Assembly: GCA_920105625.2 (NCBI GenBank)
Contig: OV050031.1
Coordinates: forward strand, 49,618,205-49,682,204
Reading direction: 5' to 3'
DNA: 64,000 bases
Source: Clusia tigrina
Taxonomy: Eukaryota; Arthropoda; Insecta; Diptera; Clusiidae
Part shown: positions 22,206-34,842 of the stretch, piece after piece
Layout of the letters: each line of letters starts with the position of its first letter
Position numbering within the stretch: the stretch's first letter is position 1
Notes under the pieces: model-generated
Databases searched by the model: none
Seen by the model: the letters and a program-made list of their open reading frames with translations, nothing else
Told to the model about the DNA's origin: nothing
Program-made: the position numbers and the translations under genes

Positions 22206-23277
22206 TTTATTGACCTTAACACAACACGTTTGATGTAGTTTGTTTTACTTTCTTTTATTATTCAGTAAATTATAACTTCATCTTAAACTAAATATAACTA
22301 AATCCTGTATACTCTCCGCTTCGTCTAATTGCGGTGAAGTGGGGTAGTGGCAGACGTAGAAGCAATAGCTGCTTTGGAGTTAAACGCCGGTTAAAACCTC
22401 GCGTTTACTTCGCCTAGGGTGGAGCACTCTCTTACGTGGTAGTGATGTCGGTTAAAACCTCACACCACCAATCACGTAAAAAGTCTCAAAAGTCTAAATT
22501 GAAGCAATAGCTGCTTTGAAGTTAAACGCCGGTTAAAACCTCGCGTTTACTTCGCCTAGGGTGGAGCACTCGCTTACGTGGTAGTGATGTCGGTTAAAAC
22601 CTCACACCACCAATCACGTAAGAAGTCTCAAAAGTCAGGAACTGTCTGCCGTGGTCGCCACTGTCCGCGAATACTATACCCACTTACTCCATGCTCCTTC
22701 GCTGTTGTCGCCGCCGCTGTTGAAATCACGAGAGAAAGCCTGCTCGTTCGCTGTTGTCGCCGCCGCTGTTGAAATCACAAGAGAGTGCCTGCTCGTTCGC
22801 TGTTGTCGCCGCTACTGTTGAAATCGCAAGAGCGCCTGCTCGTTCGCTGTTGTCGCCGCCGCTGTTGAAATCACAAGAGCGCCTGCTCGTTCGCTGTTGT
22901 CGCCGCCGCTGTTGAAATCACAAGAGCGCCTGCTCGTCCGCTGTTGTCGTCGCCGCTGTTGAAATCACAAGAGACCGGTTGCTCTGTGCACCGGCCTTTT
23001 ATACCTTTTTTTATACGAGCATCGACAAGTCCCGTATTTCGGCACTGTGTCGTGTTCGCGCATACGGAATTCCCGTATTTCGGCGTTGTGTCATGTTCGA
23101 GCATAACCACGTGTGGCGTGGTTTGGCTACATGTGCTCGCATGGTGTTGGTATATGGTGAGGGCGGTATTTTATAGAGTTTAACTAGGCAAAGGGTTTTA
23201 ACACTTCTCCCAAATGCGCCGCTTAAACTGCTTATTCTATATGACAAAAAGAAATTTATTAATTCAATAGGCAAAAG
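22206..23277. mobile_element. 1072-bp LTR-like insertion inside Gypsy-B
   Basis: ATATTTAT occurs on both sides (22198-22205 and 23278-23285), and removing the insert joins the gag-pol reading frame, so this is a clean insertion. It has no coding sequence, no clear terminal inverted repeats and a strong tandem-repeat interior with TATA-like ttttatacctttttt near 22998. It may be a solo LTR or a non-autonomous element. The 8-bp duplication is the hAT length, but hAT-type ends are not seen. The GGTTAAAACC modules it contains also occur at 53830-54080. Confidence 0.65.
22348..22980. repeat. two tandem-repeat arrays in the insert
   Basis: First array: a unit of about 152 bp, twice (about 22348-22499 and 22500-22651), each starting gaagcaatagctgctttg and holding two GGTTAAAACC boxes next to short inverted sequences (taaacgccggttaaaacctcg and gatgtcggttaaaacctcac). 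Second array: a unit of about 45 bp, six copies from about 22690 to 22980, of the form ctgctcgttcgctgttgtcg followed by ccgccgctgttgaaatcacaagagag. The copies differ by a few bases. Confidence 0.85.
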
Positions 23278-23285
23278 ATATTTAT

Positions 23286-25623
23286 TGTCCCTAAGAGTGC
23301 TGTATCCTGTATCCTCGGAGTTTGTGGTTTCTCGACAATCGCTGACGTGATAACCACGTTTCGTGCTTGTATATTAGCAGTGTTCTGGGGTTTCCAATCT
23401 CTAGGCTGAGGTTTTCTATGATTCTGCCTGTTGCTGTTCCTCGCGAAAAAGTTCTCTGCCATATGGCCAATATGCCCACACCATGTACAGGTCGGTTGGC
23501 GACTTCCATTCCGTTCGTTCCTTGCATCGTATGATTGATTTTGCTGCGAACCATAGGTATGGTGGTTACCACTAGTACCGTCCGTGTTCCGCTGCCATGT
23601 GCGGTCCCCTGGGTTTCCGGGAGGTAACACGGGTCTCTGCTGACTGGCAATGGTACTTTGCTGCTGAGTTCCGAAGCTTTCTCTGGAGTAGTACTGTCTA
23701 CCTTGTTGCCTTGCTGATACATTCCTTGGACAACTCATCCCTCTTTGGTGTCCATAATTACCACAATCCTCACATAACGGAGTATTCCTCCTCTTCCGGT
23801 ACTCATCCCGGTAATGCCCGTGCCTATTACACAATGAGCATGCGACCTCTACAGCCGGTCGTCGATCTCTATGGTCCATTCCCCGTTTCTCATTACCCCC
23901 AATTCTTGTCGCGGGACACTCGAACCAGCGGGTGCACTCGTCTAGCATATGCCCCCCGTCGTGGCTCTTTGCTGAATGGCCACCTCTGCAGACATAACTG
24001 CCTCTATCAAACCTGGCATTGATCGTTGTGTCGGACTTAGCGTGTGATTGGCCAAGTCCCTGTTTACTAAGCCGGCCTTGAGCACCGTCACCATGCGATT
24101 TGTATACCGACGCATTTTCAGGGAATTGCCTGTTTGCTTCTGCACTCGCTGCACTCCCCAGTGACTGGAGCCTACGGCCCCAGGCTCTCAATTCCTCTCC
24201 AGGCTTCTGAGTAGACTCCTGGATCTCTATTATGAGTACGTCGCACGATTTTTGTTTCAAGTATGTCCTGTCCAGGAGAGCATATAAATCAGTCAGGTTA
24301 TCCACCGGGCTATGCGCCAACAAATCAAACGCGTCCCCTGTTGTTCTCTGTCTTATGCATCTTATCAAGTGTTCAACCTCCGCTCCCGGAAGACTTTGTT
24401 GGGCAAGCTCGCATCCTTCCTTGAACCACCTGATTTCCGTCCTGAGATCGTAAATCTCAATGCAGAAAACATAGGCACAAGCTTCAGCTTTGGCCACCTC
24501 CAGAATGCTCATTCTGACTGTTGAGTTAACCACCATAGGATTAACTGTACCGCTCACCTCCTGTGTAGCTAATTGGCTATAAATCCCCTCTTCCAATAGA
24601 TACTTAACCAGATCCGGGCGCAAACTTAGTGCCCGCCATGTTTCCAACCGAGTTGGCATGTCGTATATAGACTCCTCCGACTGAGGTGCTTTATCCTTTC
24701 CCCTACGCTCGTCGGTTGAGTCGCTGCTTTCTTATTCACCTGCGATTCTCGCTGTGCCTGGTCTCCAATCAAACTACTCGGTAGCCTTCCTAAATCGCAA
24801 TCCCTCACTACAATTTTCGGAACGAGGTGTCCTCGGGTACACTTGGGCGTCAAGTATCCTGATCAACCTACTTCCGGTATCGAAGCCTGAACCGCCTGCG
24901 TTTGTATTTCCGACGTCGACACCGACCTTGGCCTCACCTGGGATGGCTTCACGTCTACCGTCGCTCCCCTAATCCTGAAATTTTCTTGCTCTAACAAAGA
25001 AGCTTCCTCCTCTGTATCCTCGAGCCGTCTTGAGAGTTCCTTAGCTTTATTTTGAAGGAATTCTCTATCAGCTTTCAGCTCCTCCTTTTCCTTACGTACT
25101 TCCTCTAATTCCTTTTCCCTCCTGCTCAAGATAGCAGTCAGCGCCAAATCGGCAGCTTCCAAAGGCGATATTCTACCCCTTACTCTGGCCTCCTCGCACA
25201 ACGTCTGGGCTTCAGTCTTACCCGCGCTTGCTTCGAAATGTTCTCGGTGAAAAGATTCACCTCTGTTTTTACTGCTTTCAACTCGTCCTGTGCGTCCTCT
25301 TTTCTCTTTAAGGGAGACCCACTCGGTGCCTCAATGGTTGCCAATTCCGCCTCGAATACTTTAAGCCACCCTGACACTAAATTTTCCACATATCCAGGAA
25401 AACTCGTAGCAAAGTATTCGTCGTCCCTACAGACCTCCTTGTTTACGTGGTTGCTGTTCAATTTTTCCACCAAACCTCGCAACTCGGTGATGCGTCTGTG
25501 ATAGCACTTCACGTTTTTTACATCCTTTCGATCCTTCCTGAAATTTGAAATCAACCTCTGGACCTCTTTACCCACCACTTCCTGGGATTTCAGCAACTCC
25601 TTCACTTCCTTCGATAGTCCCAT
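23286..25623 (-). pseudogene. Gypsy-B gag, three frames
   Basis: The first frame (25623-25180) opens MGLSKEVKELLKSQEVVGKE then LISNFRKDRKDVK, an N-terminal region shared in style by many insect gag proteins. A coiled-coil block (25201-24863, EEVRKEKEELKADREFLQNK and onward) follows one frame over. The third frame (24659-23286, over 450 codons) is capsid plus nucleocapsid: VEHLIRCIRQRTTGDAFDLL, then CSLCNRHGHYRDEYRKRRNT, CEDCGNYGHQRGMSCP and a further CTWCGHIGHMAENFFA knuckle; some Cys/His positions are altered (YRDEY, NFF). It is Gln/Asn-rich between knuckles. The shifts near 25190 and 24660 break the protein. Its 3' end is split from pol by the 22206-23277 insertion. Confidence 0.8.
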
Positions 25624-26061
25624 GGACTACGCCTAACCAAATAAATATCCCGTTGAACAACCCAATCTCAAGGAAACAATTATATATACTATTAATGTTT
25701 TCATTTATTTTAAATAACACAAACACATTTCTTAATATAAGAGTCTACACTAAGAGAAATAATCATATACGACCTTACCAAATTCAAAGGATCGATCTAG
25801 TGTCACCTAACCGCAGCGGCTATTAAGCCCCGATGCTGCTTTCTCTTAATGACCGGCGCTAAAGCGCCCACACGGCCACCGAGGAATCGTCGACAAAATT
25901 CCTATTATACTCTTAAAATCTAGCATGTACTCACCCTATCCTTGCTTCCTCCATTGTCCTTTCAATTAAACGTCCTGCCGGTCCTAGTAGTAGTTATCGG
26001 CTTTTAAGTTCCTGCGTAGGAGTGCGTCTGTCCGACGTAGGATCCTACCGGCTGCGCCAAT
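25624..26061 (-). promoter_or_regulatory. Gypsy-B untranslated leader and primer binding site
   Basis: Immediately inside the 5' LTR the minus strand reads ATTGGCGCAGCCGGTAGG (26061-26044), a tRNA primer binding site. From memory it resembles the serine-tRNA type used by the 17.6/297 group of gypsy elements. The remaining roughly 400 bases to the gag ATG are A+T-rich and non-coding. Confidence 0.7.
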
Positions 26062-26501
26062 TGTTGCGTTTTCCGTGCGTTAGCTGGTGCAACGCGTACT
26101 ACAGTTGTCTGACGGCTGCTGGACCTGTAAACACTTGCCGAACTGCGGCGTAAAAACAGAACACCACCGTTTCGCTTTCAGAAATACACAACTCGTCTTT
26201 ATTCTTAAAACACTCTTATTTATATCTTAATTCTAGTTACAACATATTTTTATAATCAACTTAGGTGTTCCAATTACACAGGTGTTGACCAAAACAATTA
26301 TGGCAATGAGCCAGTTCGTACAAAATTCCAATGGTGCATTTTGGCCCTAGTTTGTGGGTCACTAATTGTAACACCTGTGAAGTTCATATTCGTAATTGTA
26401 ACACCAGTGAAGTTCATATGCTTAATATTAAGTATAGCTACAACCGGTCGATAGTAAATGCTACTTGGGTTGTGTCGCGAGACAACTACTCACAGGCAAC
26501 A
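26062..26501 (-). repeat. Gypsy-B 5' LTR
   Basis: 440 bp, TGTTGCCTGTGAG... to ...ACGCAACA in the minus sense. It contains a tandem pair near 26360-26420 (gtaacacctgtgaagttcat and gtaacaccagtgaagttcat on the plus strand). The U5 side matches 18149-18423. TSD TATT lies at 26502-26505. Confidence 0.85.
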
Positions 26502-26505
26502 TATT

Positions 26506-27276
26506 CCACTATCACTTTGTCGTATGACTGTTTGTTTTCTGGGTGTTTACCCAGCCGTATTTCATTGCGTTCGAATTGTTTCAGTGCATGTGACGCGATG
26601 AACCTAAGGATTTCCTAGGATCAAAATCAAATTGAAAATACAAAGCTACAATATATCGCCCAGAGACGTCCCGACGGGTCGTCTGGGAGTATAATTTGAG
26701 GCATGCCTCGTCTATCGGCGTCCGCTTCCTTTCGGAAAGCGTCTCCTCGATTTCCAAAAACCTTTTGAGAAGAGAATCGAGGGGTTGAGATTCGTCAATC
26801 TTCACTCTCGTGGCAAAGGCCGAGATTCTGCGTTCTGGAACTGGCCCCGTGAGGATCCAGCCGAAAATGGTCTCTTGAGCGAGCAGAGACCCCACAATAT
26901 TTCTTTTTAACCCATCGAGCAGTACTAATGGGTATAAGTCCCCACCTAATAGGACATCGACCTGTGCGGAGTGGCCGGTATGTGGATCAGCTAAGTGGAT
27001 CCCCTCCAATTATTCATGTTCGCCTTGAGTCAGTTTGAAAGGGGGCAACTCCCCAGTTAGTGTCGGCAATACCATGGCTGACACGTGGAGCCGCTTTGAA
27101 GGGTCGTAACGCGAGCTTAAAACTATTTTGCAAACTTTCGTGACATTAGCAGCTACTACATTGCTTACCCCAGACACTTGTGCATGCACGGTTCGCACTG
27201 GCAGCTTGAGCCGCCTTTGGAGACGGTTAGAAATTAAAGACCCCTCAGATCCCGAATCTATCAAAGCCCGGGCCAT
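26506..27276 (-). pseudogene. BEL-1 protease (DUF1758 type) and pre-RT linker
   Basis: The frame 27276-27010 reads RALIDSGSEGSLISNRLQRR, the aspartic protease active site in the DSG form seen in BEL/Pao elements, then LPVRTVHAQVSGVSN. The next frame, 27009-26581, continues DVLLGGDLYPLVLLDGL and ETIFGWILTGPVP, the conserved C-terminal half of the Pao peptidase domain. After it, an out-of-frame linker (LKQFERNEIRLGKHPENKQS) leads to the Gypsy-B insertion point, and the protein resumes at 18144. An in-frame break at 27010 separates the two halves. It would cut the Gag-Pol precursor. Confidence 0.85.
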
Positions 27277-28560
27277 ATAACTGACTCCCGGGGTTCGACG
27301 TTGAGCAGGGCTGTACCCAGCAGTACTCTATTAGACAGTTGACTACTCGGATGGCTTGGACTGGGTCCGGACTCAACTGCCGAGCATGTGACTTGCGTTG
27401 TGTGCGTGTTGGATATGAAAGCAGGTGGGTTTGAGGTGCTGGGTTGGCTTGCTGCATCATGACGTTTCCCCCCTGGTGCGGGTGGTCGTGTTTGGCTGTT
27501 GTTAAGTCGACTTCTTGGTGGGTACAAATGTAGCATGGTGTGAGTAACTACTGGGACAAGCCGACACCTTATGGGGGGCGACAGGCAGTTCACAGACAAA
27601 CCATGTTTTCGCGTCAATCCCCACCATGTGGACACGTTGGCTGCTTGAAACGTAGGGCAACTGCTCACGGCGTGGGTTGCGCGATGACAAACTATACACT
27701 GGTCGGTTTCAATTCCCCCTAGTCGGTCTCGATTCCGTGGGTCGCAGATTGGACACTGACTCGAGAGCACAGAAACGTCGCGTCAAAATAGTATCTAACT
27801 CTTTCCACGTAGGAATTTCTATCCGATCCACCTGGCTTGTTCAAATAAAGAAAGAGTCTGTACCGGCAGACGCACAGAACACAAATATACTAAGAAGATA
27901 TTTCCTCAACCGGCTATGTCACCCACATACACCTGCAGCGCCGCCGCACAGTTATTGATGTCACGTTGTAAGCGTTTAATCGCGATCCCCTCTTCCCGCT
28001 TTACCGGTTCTACAATAAAAATGGTTGTCAGTTGTTGATGGATGAGAATACGTTTGTTTTCATACCGATGTTCAAATTTCCCGACATTTGTTCAAAACCT
28101 AAATCGGTAAGGGGTGATTTGAGCATGATTTCCTTGGCTTCCCCCCGGGTCTTAGCGTTTAGATGGTAGTGCTTTTCCGCATTTGACAATCAATTGTTGT
28201 GGACGTAGAGCGCGGTAAACAAATCGCGAAACGTGGGTCATTTTGCGTAGTTCCCCTCGAAAGGCGCGATCTCGCAGGGCGGTACCGGAATGCCATGTCC
28301 TGGTGCTGACGTTTCGTGTGCTGGCTGAGCAGATGAGGGCGGCACTAATGCTTGAGCCGTCTGAGTCTCTTCTTTGGGACTGTCACTTTTCATGTCTTTC
28401 CTAGATGAATCGCTCGGACGATTCTCGTAGCTATCGTCCTTTGACGGTAACGCAGATTAACTTGCAGCATTCTAAAGCCGCTACTGTACTCCTAAGTAGA
28501 CGACTGACCCTGCTGCACACATCACCCCACTAAACAATAGTACAAGAGCCCTGGGTCTTT
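27277..28560 (-). pseudogene. BEL-1 gag, C-terminal two thirds, decayed
   Basis: In mixed minus-strand frames the DUF1759-type gag region is readable: CEIAPFEGNYAKWPTFRDLF, then HYHLNAKTRGEAKEIMLKSP (about 28060-28290), the usual FxGxxxxWPxFRDxF and LxKxxGEA landmarks of BEL gag. The 27770-27261 frame adds CPICDPRN and CIVCHRATHAVSSCPTF, a knuckle region, followed by a Ser/Pro/Thr-rich linker leading to the protease. Several stops break it. The N-terminal part of the same gag lies beyond the non-LTR insertion, at 30957-31256. Confidence 0.7.
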
Positions 28561-28569
28561 AGGGGTCGC

Positions 28570-30956
28570 CTCTGTGGCCTTGGCTCGTTGAAAGGGGCCA
28601 CGATATTGTATGACAGAAACTCGATTAGACCATCTCGCAGCGACCTGCCTTGACGTATTTTGTTGTGAGGATCTGGTTGCGGCAGAGATTAATTTTAAGA
28701 GTATGCACGGATGGTCGAGGTTCGTGATTGCATCTGCTTACTTTCCTTACGATGCTTTGGAGGCGCCACCACCAGGGAAGGTCGCTACTCTCATAGGGTT
28801 CTGTGAGCGGCGCAATCTTGTTCTCGTTCTTTGTTGCGATCCTAATGCCCAGCATACGATCTGGGGCAGCAGCAAGTGCAATGAGCGGGACTCTCGACTT
28901 TTCGAGTATATTGGCTCCTCCATCCTGAACATCCACAATGTAGGCAGGCAGCCTACTTTTGTGATTACGAGAAGGCAGGAAGTAATTGACGTCACCCTGT
29001 CAAATCCAAGCCTAGGATGGTCGATCAACAACTAGAGGGTCCTCGCCGAAGACTCGTGCTCGGACTACAGATACATTGAGTTTCATTGTGGCGAGCAGGC
29101 GGAGACTGCTGAACATCTCAACACTGCTCTAACAAACAGCTTCGAGCTAGCCTGTCCAACTAGACCTCCTCTTAGCTGGACTCCTGTTCCATGGTGGAAT
29201 CGAAAGCTTCAGGTGCTGAGGCATGAGTCTAGAAAACCCCTCAGCCGGGCCCTCAAGACGAATCTTGATGAGGACTGGGAACGATATCGACGTGTTCAGA
29301 GGGACTACAAGAAGCTTATTCGGGACTCGAAAAGGGCAGAGATTTCTGCAGTGATATCGAATCCATGAGTGACACGGCAAAACTGGTGAAAGTCCTGAAA
29401 AAGGACCAAACCGCTAAGCTGGGCTCGCTCAGGAAACCTGATGGCTCCTACACGGAGAGGCAAAGTGAGACACTCAGCTTGCTGTTGGAGTCACACTTTC
29501 CAGGAAATCAGGTAAGCATAGCCCGTCAAAAACCACATTTGGTCGGAACTGTTGTCAGGGCAGCTACACCCTCTCGACATGATGGGTATGTCGCCAGAAC
29601 TGTGGCGAATGAGGCTGCCATTAGATTTGCAATAAAATCTTTTGACAGCTTCAAATCGTCCGGACTGGATGGCATATATCCGATTGTGTTGAAGGAAGGC
29701 ATTGATTTAGTGTTGGCGGCACTGAAGAAGATATTCACTGCATGTCTCGCACTGGCCTATGTACCACGCTCTTGGAGGCTGGTGAGGGTTGATTTCATTC
29801 CTAAGGTTGGAAGCGACGACTACACCAATCCCAAGAGCTTCAGACCTATTAGTATGCCCTCGTTCATGCTAAAGAGTTTAGAACGGCTGGTGGAGCTACG
29901 CATGCGTAGAGAGTCTCGGAAGACGCATCCACTCTCTCCATTTCAGCATGCCTATCAAAGCGGAAAATCCTGCGAGACGGCTCTGCAAAACCTTGTTAGA
30001 AGGATAGAGGGAGCCCGACAGGAAAGAATGCGCAATAGGCATTTTTGTGGGCATAGAGGGTGCGTTTGACAATGCTACTTTCGACAATATGTGCGGCTCT
30101 GCTAGGCGGCATGGCGTAGACCGGTCTCTAGTAAATTGGATACGTTCAATGCTGGCCCAGAGAATCCTAACGGTGCGGGCGGAGGAAGACTTGCTGGTGT
30201 CGTCTGGGGGTAATAGGGGCTGTCCCCAAGGTGGCGTACTGTCTCCATTGCTCTGGTGCATGGTAATCGATCCCCTGCTTAACGCCATTGACTCGGGTGT
30301 CTACGCTCAGGCATATGCGGATGATGTTGGCTGTCTTGTGATAGGTCCATCCCTGATGATGATTGTCTGCAGAACTCTGATAATTGGTGCAGTGCGAATG
30401 GGCTATCGGCTAATCCTGTCAAGACTGGTGTTGTCCTCTTTGCTTGATGCCACTCCCTTCTGCTGCCATCAAAGCCACTGCAAACAAATGGGTTGTTTCG
30501 ACCCACAAGCGGGCATGGCGGGCTGAGAGAGGCTTCGGATGGACGAAAATTATGTTACCTGTTATCTCTCACCAATGGTCACGGTTCTTTCTATCTTTAG
30601 GTAGGAGGGACTGCGGGCTGTTGGTTGGCGTGATGATGGGGCAATTTCTATGGGGAAGGCACATGGAAAGGATTGGCATATCAGACAGTGCGCTGTGCCC
30701 AGCCTGTGGAGAGGAATACGAGACGGCGGACCATTTCCTTTGCGTCTGCCCTGCCTTTACTCGAATCAGGTTTGGGATTTTTGGCACTGATGTGCTCAGG
30801 AGTAACCAACTTGGCTCCTTGGCACCACAGGATCTACTTCTATTTCTTCGGGGGTCGGGTAGATTTAAAGAAGAGTAAAAGGGAACTTTAAGTACAATGG
30901 ATATATACTCTGTCTGAGTGCTGCGCTTACTAGATTGTTCCGACAAAAAAAAAAAA
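28570..30956 (+). mobile_element. non-LTR retrotransposon (family B) inserted in BEL-1 gag, internally deleted
   Basis: A plus-strand copy running from inside the endonuclease domain (5'-truncated, left edge near 28570) to a 13-base A run at 30944-30956. Order: endonuclease (28610-29370), RT (29365-30470), then directly the C-terminal Cys/His domain (30500-30880). The RNase H that the related minus-strand copy at 2411-2760 possesses is missing, so there is an internal deletion near 30440-30500. The BEL-1 gag resumes after the A run. A target duplication could not be identified. Family B is of the RNase H-bearing R1/I/LOA group. Confidence 0.75.
28610..30880 (+). pseudogene. family B ORF2: endonuclease, RT and zinc-binding tail
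   Basis: Endonuclease: SRFVIASAYFPYDALEAPPP, CCDPNAQHTIWGSSKCNERD, GRQPTFVITRRQEVIDVTLS, with a stop at 29033. RT: KSSGLDGIYPIVLKEG, RVDFIPKVGSDDYTNPKSFR, FQHAYQSGKSCETALQNLV in the 29365-30069 frame. After a shift, EGAFDNATFDNM, GCPQGGVLSPLLWCMVIDPL and YADDVGCLVIG sit in the 30047-30526 frame, with the catalytic DD present. Tail: CPACGEEYETADHFLCVCPA in 30444-30878, a CxxC-H-C motif thought to bind RNA or DNA. One stop, at least two shifts and a deletion make the copy inactive, but it is much better preserved than 10921-13390. Confidence 0.75.
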
Positions 30957-32658
<1,702 letters not shown>

Positions 32659-32663
32659 AACGG

Positions 32664-32840
32664 TTTTGCAGAATATTTCCGGTCAAATGGAATTCTGCAT
32701 CACCTCGTGACCACTTCTCATGATTTACCCTACGATCCGGAGCAAAGGTACCCAGTAGAAAGATAGATAGATGCAGAAGTGCGAAGAAACATAACCAGAA
32801 TAAGTAGCTGGAAAACAAAAAACCGATATGACAATAGCCT
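32664..32840. other. short unassigned segment between BEL-1 and repeat X
   Basis: No gene. If BEL-1 inserted into the Harbinger-like element at 13430-13916, this segment is the other flank of that insertion and should represent more of the transposase N-terminus or its 5' region. A few readable residues on the minus strand do not decide it. Confidence 0.3.
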
Positions 32841-33372
32841 GAAGTAGTCATTGAAATATAAGTTGGGGGATTTCGTACATCGCCATTTGATCCCTTATGA
32901 GGTCAACAAGGTAAAATGGATTGATCGATACGATATAAGATAGAAAACCACGAAGGTACTAAAACCACATCTACAGCAGTGGAGTGCTTAAAACCATGGA
33001 AAAGCTACGAAGATGAAACTGATGTCCAGTCGTTTGACTCAGCTGATGATTAAGAGGGACGACTGCATAGTGAAAATTATACATAATGAGCGAGCGGTTG
33101 CAGGAAGTTTTTAATATAAAAACAGATTTTAGCAACCATTTATGAAATGACAAGACAAAAGAACAATAGGACAAATTGGAGAAAAGTCCAAGACGAGCAA
33201 AGGCAAAGTCGTGCAAAGTGTATTTACCTTTTTCTTTTGTCTCACTTAAGAGTTGCATTTGATGAAATAAAAAAATTTTGTGTGTAGATCAGTATTAGTT
33301 AAATTATTTTTAAATAAAAAAGTTCTCAATAATCGAATTTGTAGAGAAGTGATGGTGGTTATGCCACCATAG
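32841..33372. repeat. repeat X, left part
   Basis: It matches, in inverted orientation, 44683-45108 (for example gtccaagacgagcaaaggcaa and gtgatggtggttatgcca). It ends in the hairpin ATGGTGGTTATGCCACCAT just before the mdg1-like element. Repeat X continues after that element at 41063. There is no intact gene. A short stretch at its left end (GDFVHRHLIPYEVNKVKW) resembles the C-terminal end of a retroviral integrase, and the further part at 41253-41760 is non-LTR RT, so X may itself be composite. Confidence 0.7.
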
Positions 33373-34047
33373 TGTAGTGTACCATACAGGTGTACACTGA
33401 CGACCACACATCGTCATAAGCACAGCAGCAAGTCGCATATGCAAACAAACTGACAATAGCGCAGCGTATGCAATTGCACTCAATATCCAAATACGCTAGA
33501 CCAGCATTTTGGGGGTGCAATAACACACGCTGCCTATATTGCAGCGCATGCATGTTAGACAGTGCAGTGACTTTAGCCCTGTACTTGCACTCAAAATAAT
33601 TAATATAAACAAAGACGATGATTCGTCAATGAATAATATCGGTAATCCGATACTGGAGACAAATTTCGGGAATATGATTTGTAACTAGTGTAAATAAGAT
33701 AGATACATTTTATATTAGTTAGAATAAGAAAACAATAACAATTGAATGATATAAAAAGGCCAGCGAGCCACCAAATAAACCAGAATTAATCTGAACTTCT
33801 AAAACTGCAAACCTGCATTAGATTTCTCATTTCTTCTCTCAGTGCTCTTAATTAGGCTTAGTTACAGAACAGCACGAACAATAGCTTGGCCAACGGCACA
33901 CTCTGCCGGTCATAATCTTTGCTGAGGGCGTCTTTCGCTTCGTGCTAGGCATTTATATTTTATAGTGCTCTTTTGCATCTATGCATTACATAGAATCTGC
34001 AAAAATGAATTGAATGCCGATCCTGCGTGACCAACTTTTACCCTACA
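33373..34047 (+). repeat. mdg1-like 5' LTR
   Basis: 675 bp from TGTAGTGTACC to TTTACCCTACA. It has a TATA-like tatataaaaaggcc near 33750 and an AATAAA at 33774, fitting a promoter and an R region. ATAG duplication on the left, TGG of the primer site on the right. Confidence 0.93.
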
Positions 34048-34298
34048 TGGCGATCCTGCAACCGTTCATGCAACCGTTCCTGCAACCGTTCCTGCAACCG
34101 TTCCTGCAACCGTTCTATAATCCTGCAACCGTTGCTGCAACCATTCTATAATCCTGCAACCGTTCCTGCAACCGTTCTATAATCCTGCAACCGTTCCAGC
34201 AACCGTTCCAGCAACCGTTCCTGCAACCGTTCAATAATCCTGCAACCGTTCCTGCAACCGTTCTATAATCCTGCAACCGTTCCTGCAACCGATCTACA
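34048..34298 (+). repeat. primer binding site and 12-bp leader minisatellite
   Basis: The leader starts TGGCGATCCTGCAACCG, the TGG fitting the CCA end of a tRNA primer. From inside that site onward the sequence CCTGCAACCGTT is repeated about 17 times over 240 bp, at times spaced by CTATAAT or with single-base changes (CATGCAACCG, CCAGCAACCG). The repeat unit is thus the same as the 3' part of the putative primer site, so the array offers many partial copies of it. Confidence 0.85.
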
Positions 34299-34331
34299 AC
34301 CTAAAAAGCATCAAAAACAGCAACCCAACTA

Positions 34332-34842
34332 ATGGAAGAATACGTGCCACAATCTGCATGCAAACCAACCGTTCCTGCACCAATATACGTTGCACAACCG
34401 CCAATAAAAGTCGGACCATTGCCACTCACGATGAAGGAGTACCAACAACGACAGATAAACCAGAAGGAGCAAAAGAAAACATCCATCCCACCGTGCGAAA
34501 ATAAACCTCTGAAGAAAAGAGGAGGACTATTAACCAAACAAAAACACAAGCTAGCGCACCTACTTTCAATCGTTAGAGACGAAACCAACCCACCTCCGTG
34601 GAATGAAGCCACACGAATCTGGGAGGAAATTGAAAAGCTCAAACTCCACATTAAAAACCGAAGAAAGTGACCAGATAGCGTGCATGCGAATAACTTGGCG
34701 TATGATAAAAAAAACTGGCACTCCAACCATCGAGGACTATAAAGACGAAACAACAATCGAAGACGAGACTATACGGATGATCAAGGCGCTCGAAGAATGG
34801 GAAAAAGCCAGAGTAAGCCGCAGCACCAAGATGCAACGATAA
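34332..34842 (+). CDS. leader ORF of mdg1-like element, unknown protein in two frames
   Basis: The frame 34332-34670 (112 codons) reads a Pro-rich start (VPQSACKPTVPAPIYVAQPP) and then a Lys/Arg/Glu-rich helical part (WNEATRIWEEIEKLKLHIKN). The frame 34603-34842 overlaps it and continues with an acidic tail (EDYKDETTIEDETIRMIKAL). They may be two small proteins or one joined by a shift. Small ORFs ahead of gag are a known trait of the 412/mdg1 group; no function is assigned. Composition and codon use are like the rest of this element. Confidence 0.5.

Larger units (their letters stand above)
18149..26501 (-). mobile_element. Gypsy-B: Ty3/gypsy LTR retrotransposon inserted in BEL-1
   Basis: TATT at 18145-18148 and 26502-26505 flank LTRs that start TGTTGC and end GCAACA. 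On the minus strand follow a 5' LTR (26501-26062), a tRNA primer site, gag (25623-23286) and protease-RT (22197-21102). After that the element is cut: RT C-terminus, RNase H, integrase and the start of the 3' LTR are missing, replaced by the 18424-21101 segment of opposite orientation. The insertion point lies inside the BEL-1 coding sequence just before the RT. It also contains its own insertion at 22206-23277. Confidence 0.85.

Noticed and set aside
22206..23277. Insert with an 8-bp duplication read as a hAT transposon
   Set aside because: No hAT-type terminal inverted repeats or transposase; the interior looks like an LTR. Kept as an unclassified LTR-like insertion.
33359..33553. Short frame repeated at 33359-33553 and 40343-40537
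   Set aside because: It lies in both LTRs of the mdg1-like element and is duplicated only because the LTR is; no start context or domain.
34052..34298. Regular 12-bp repeats that could suggest a CRISPR-like array
   Set aside because: Units are tandem without unique spacers of constant length, in a eukaryotic LTR element leader.
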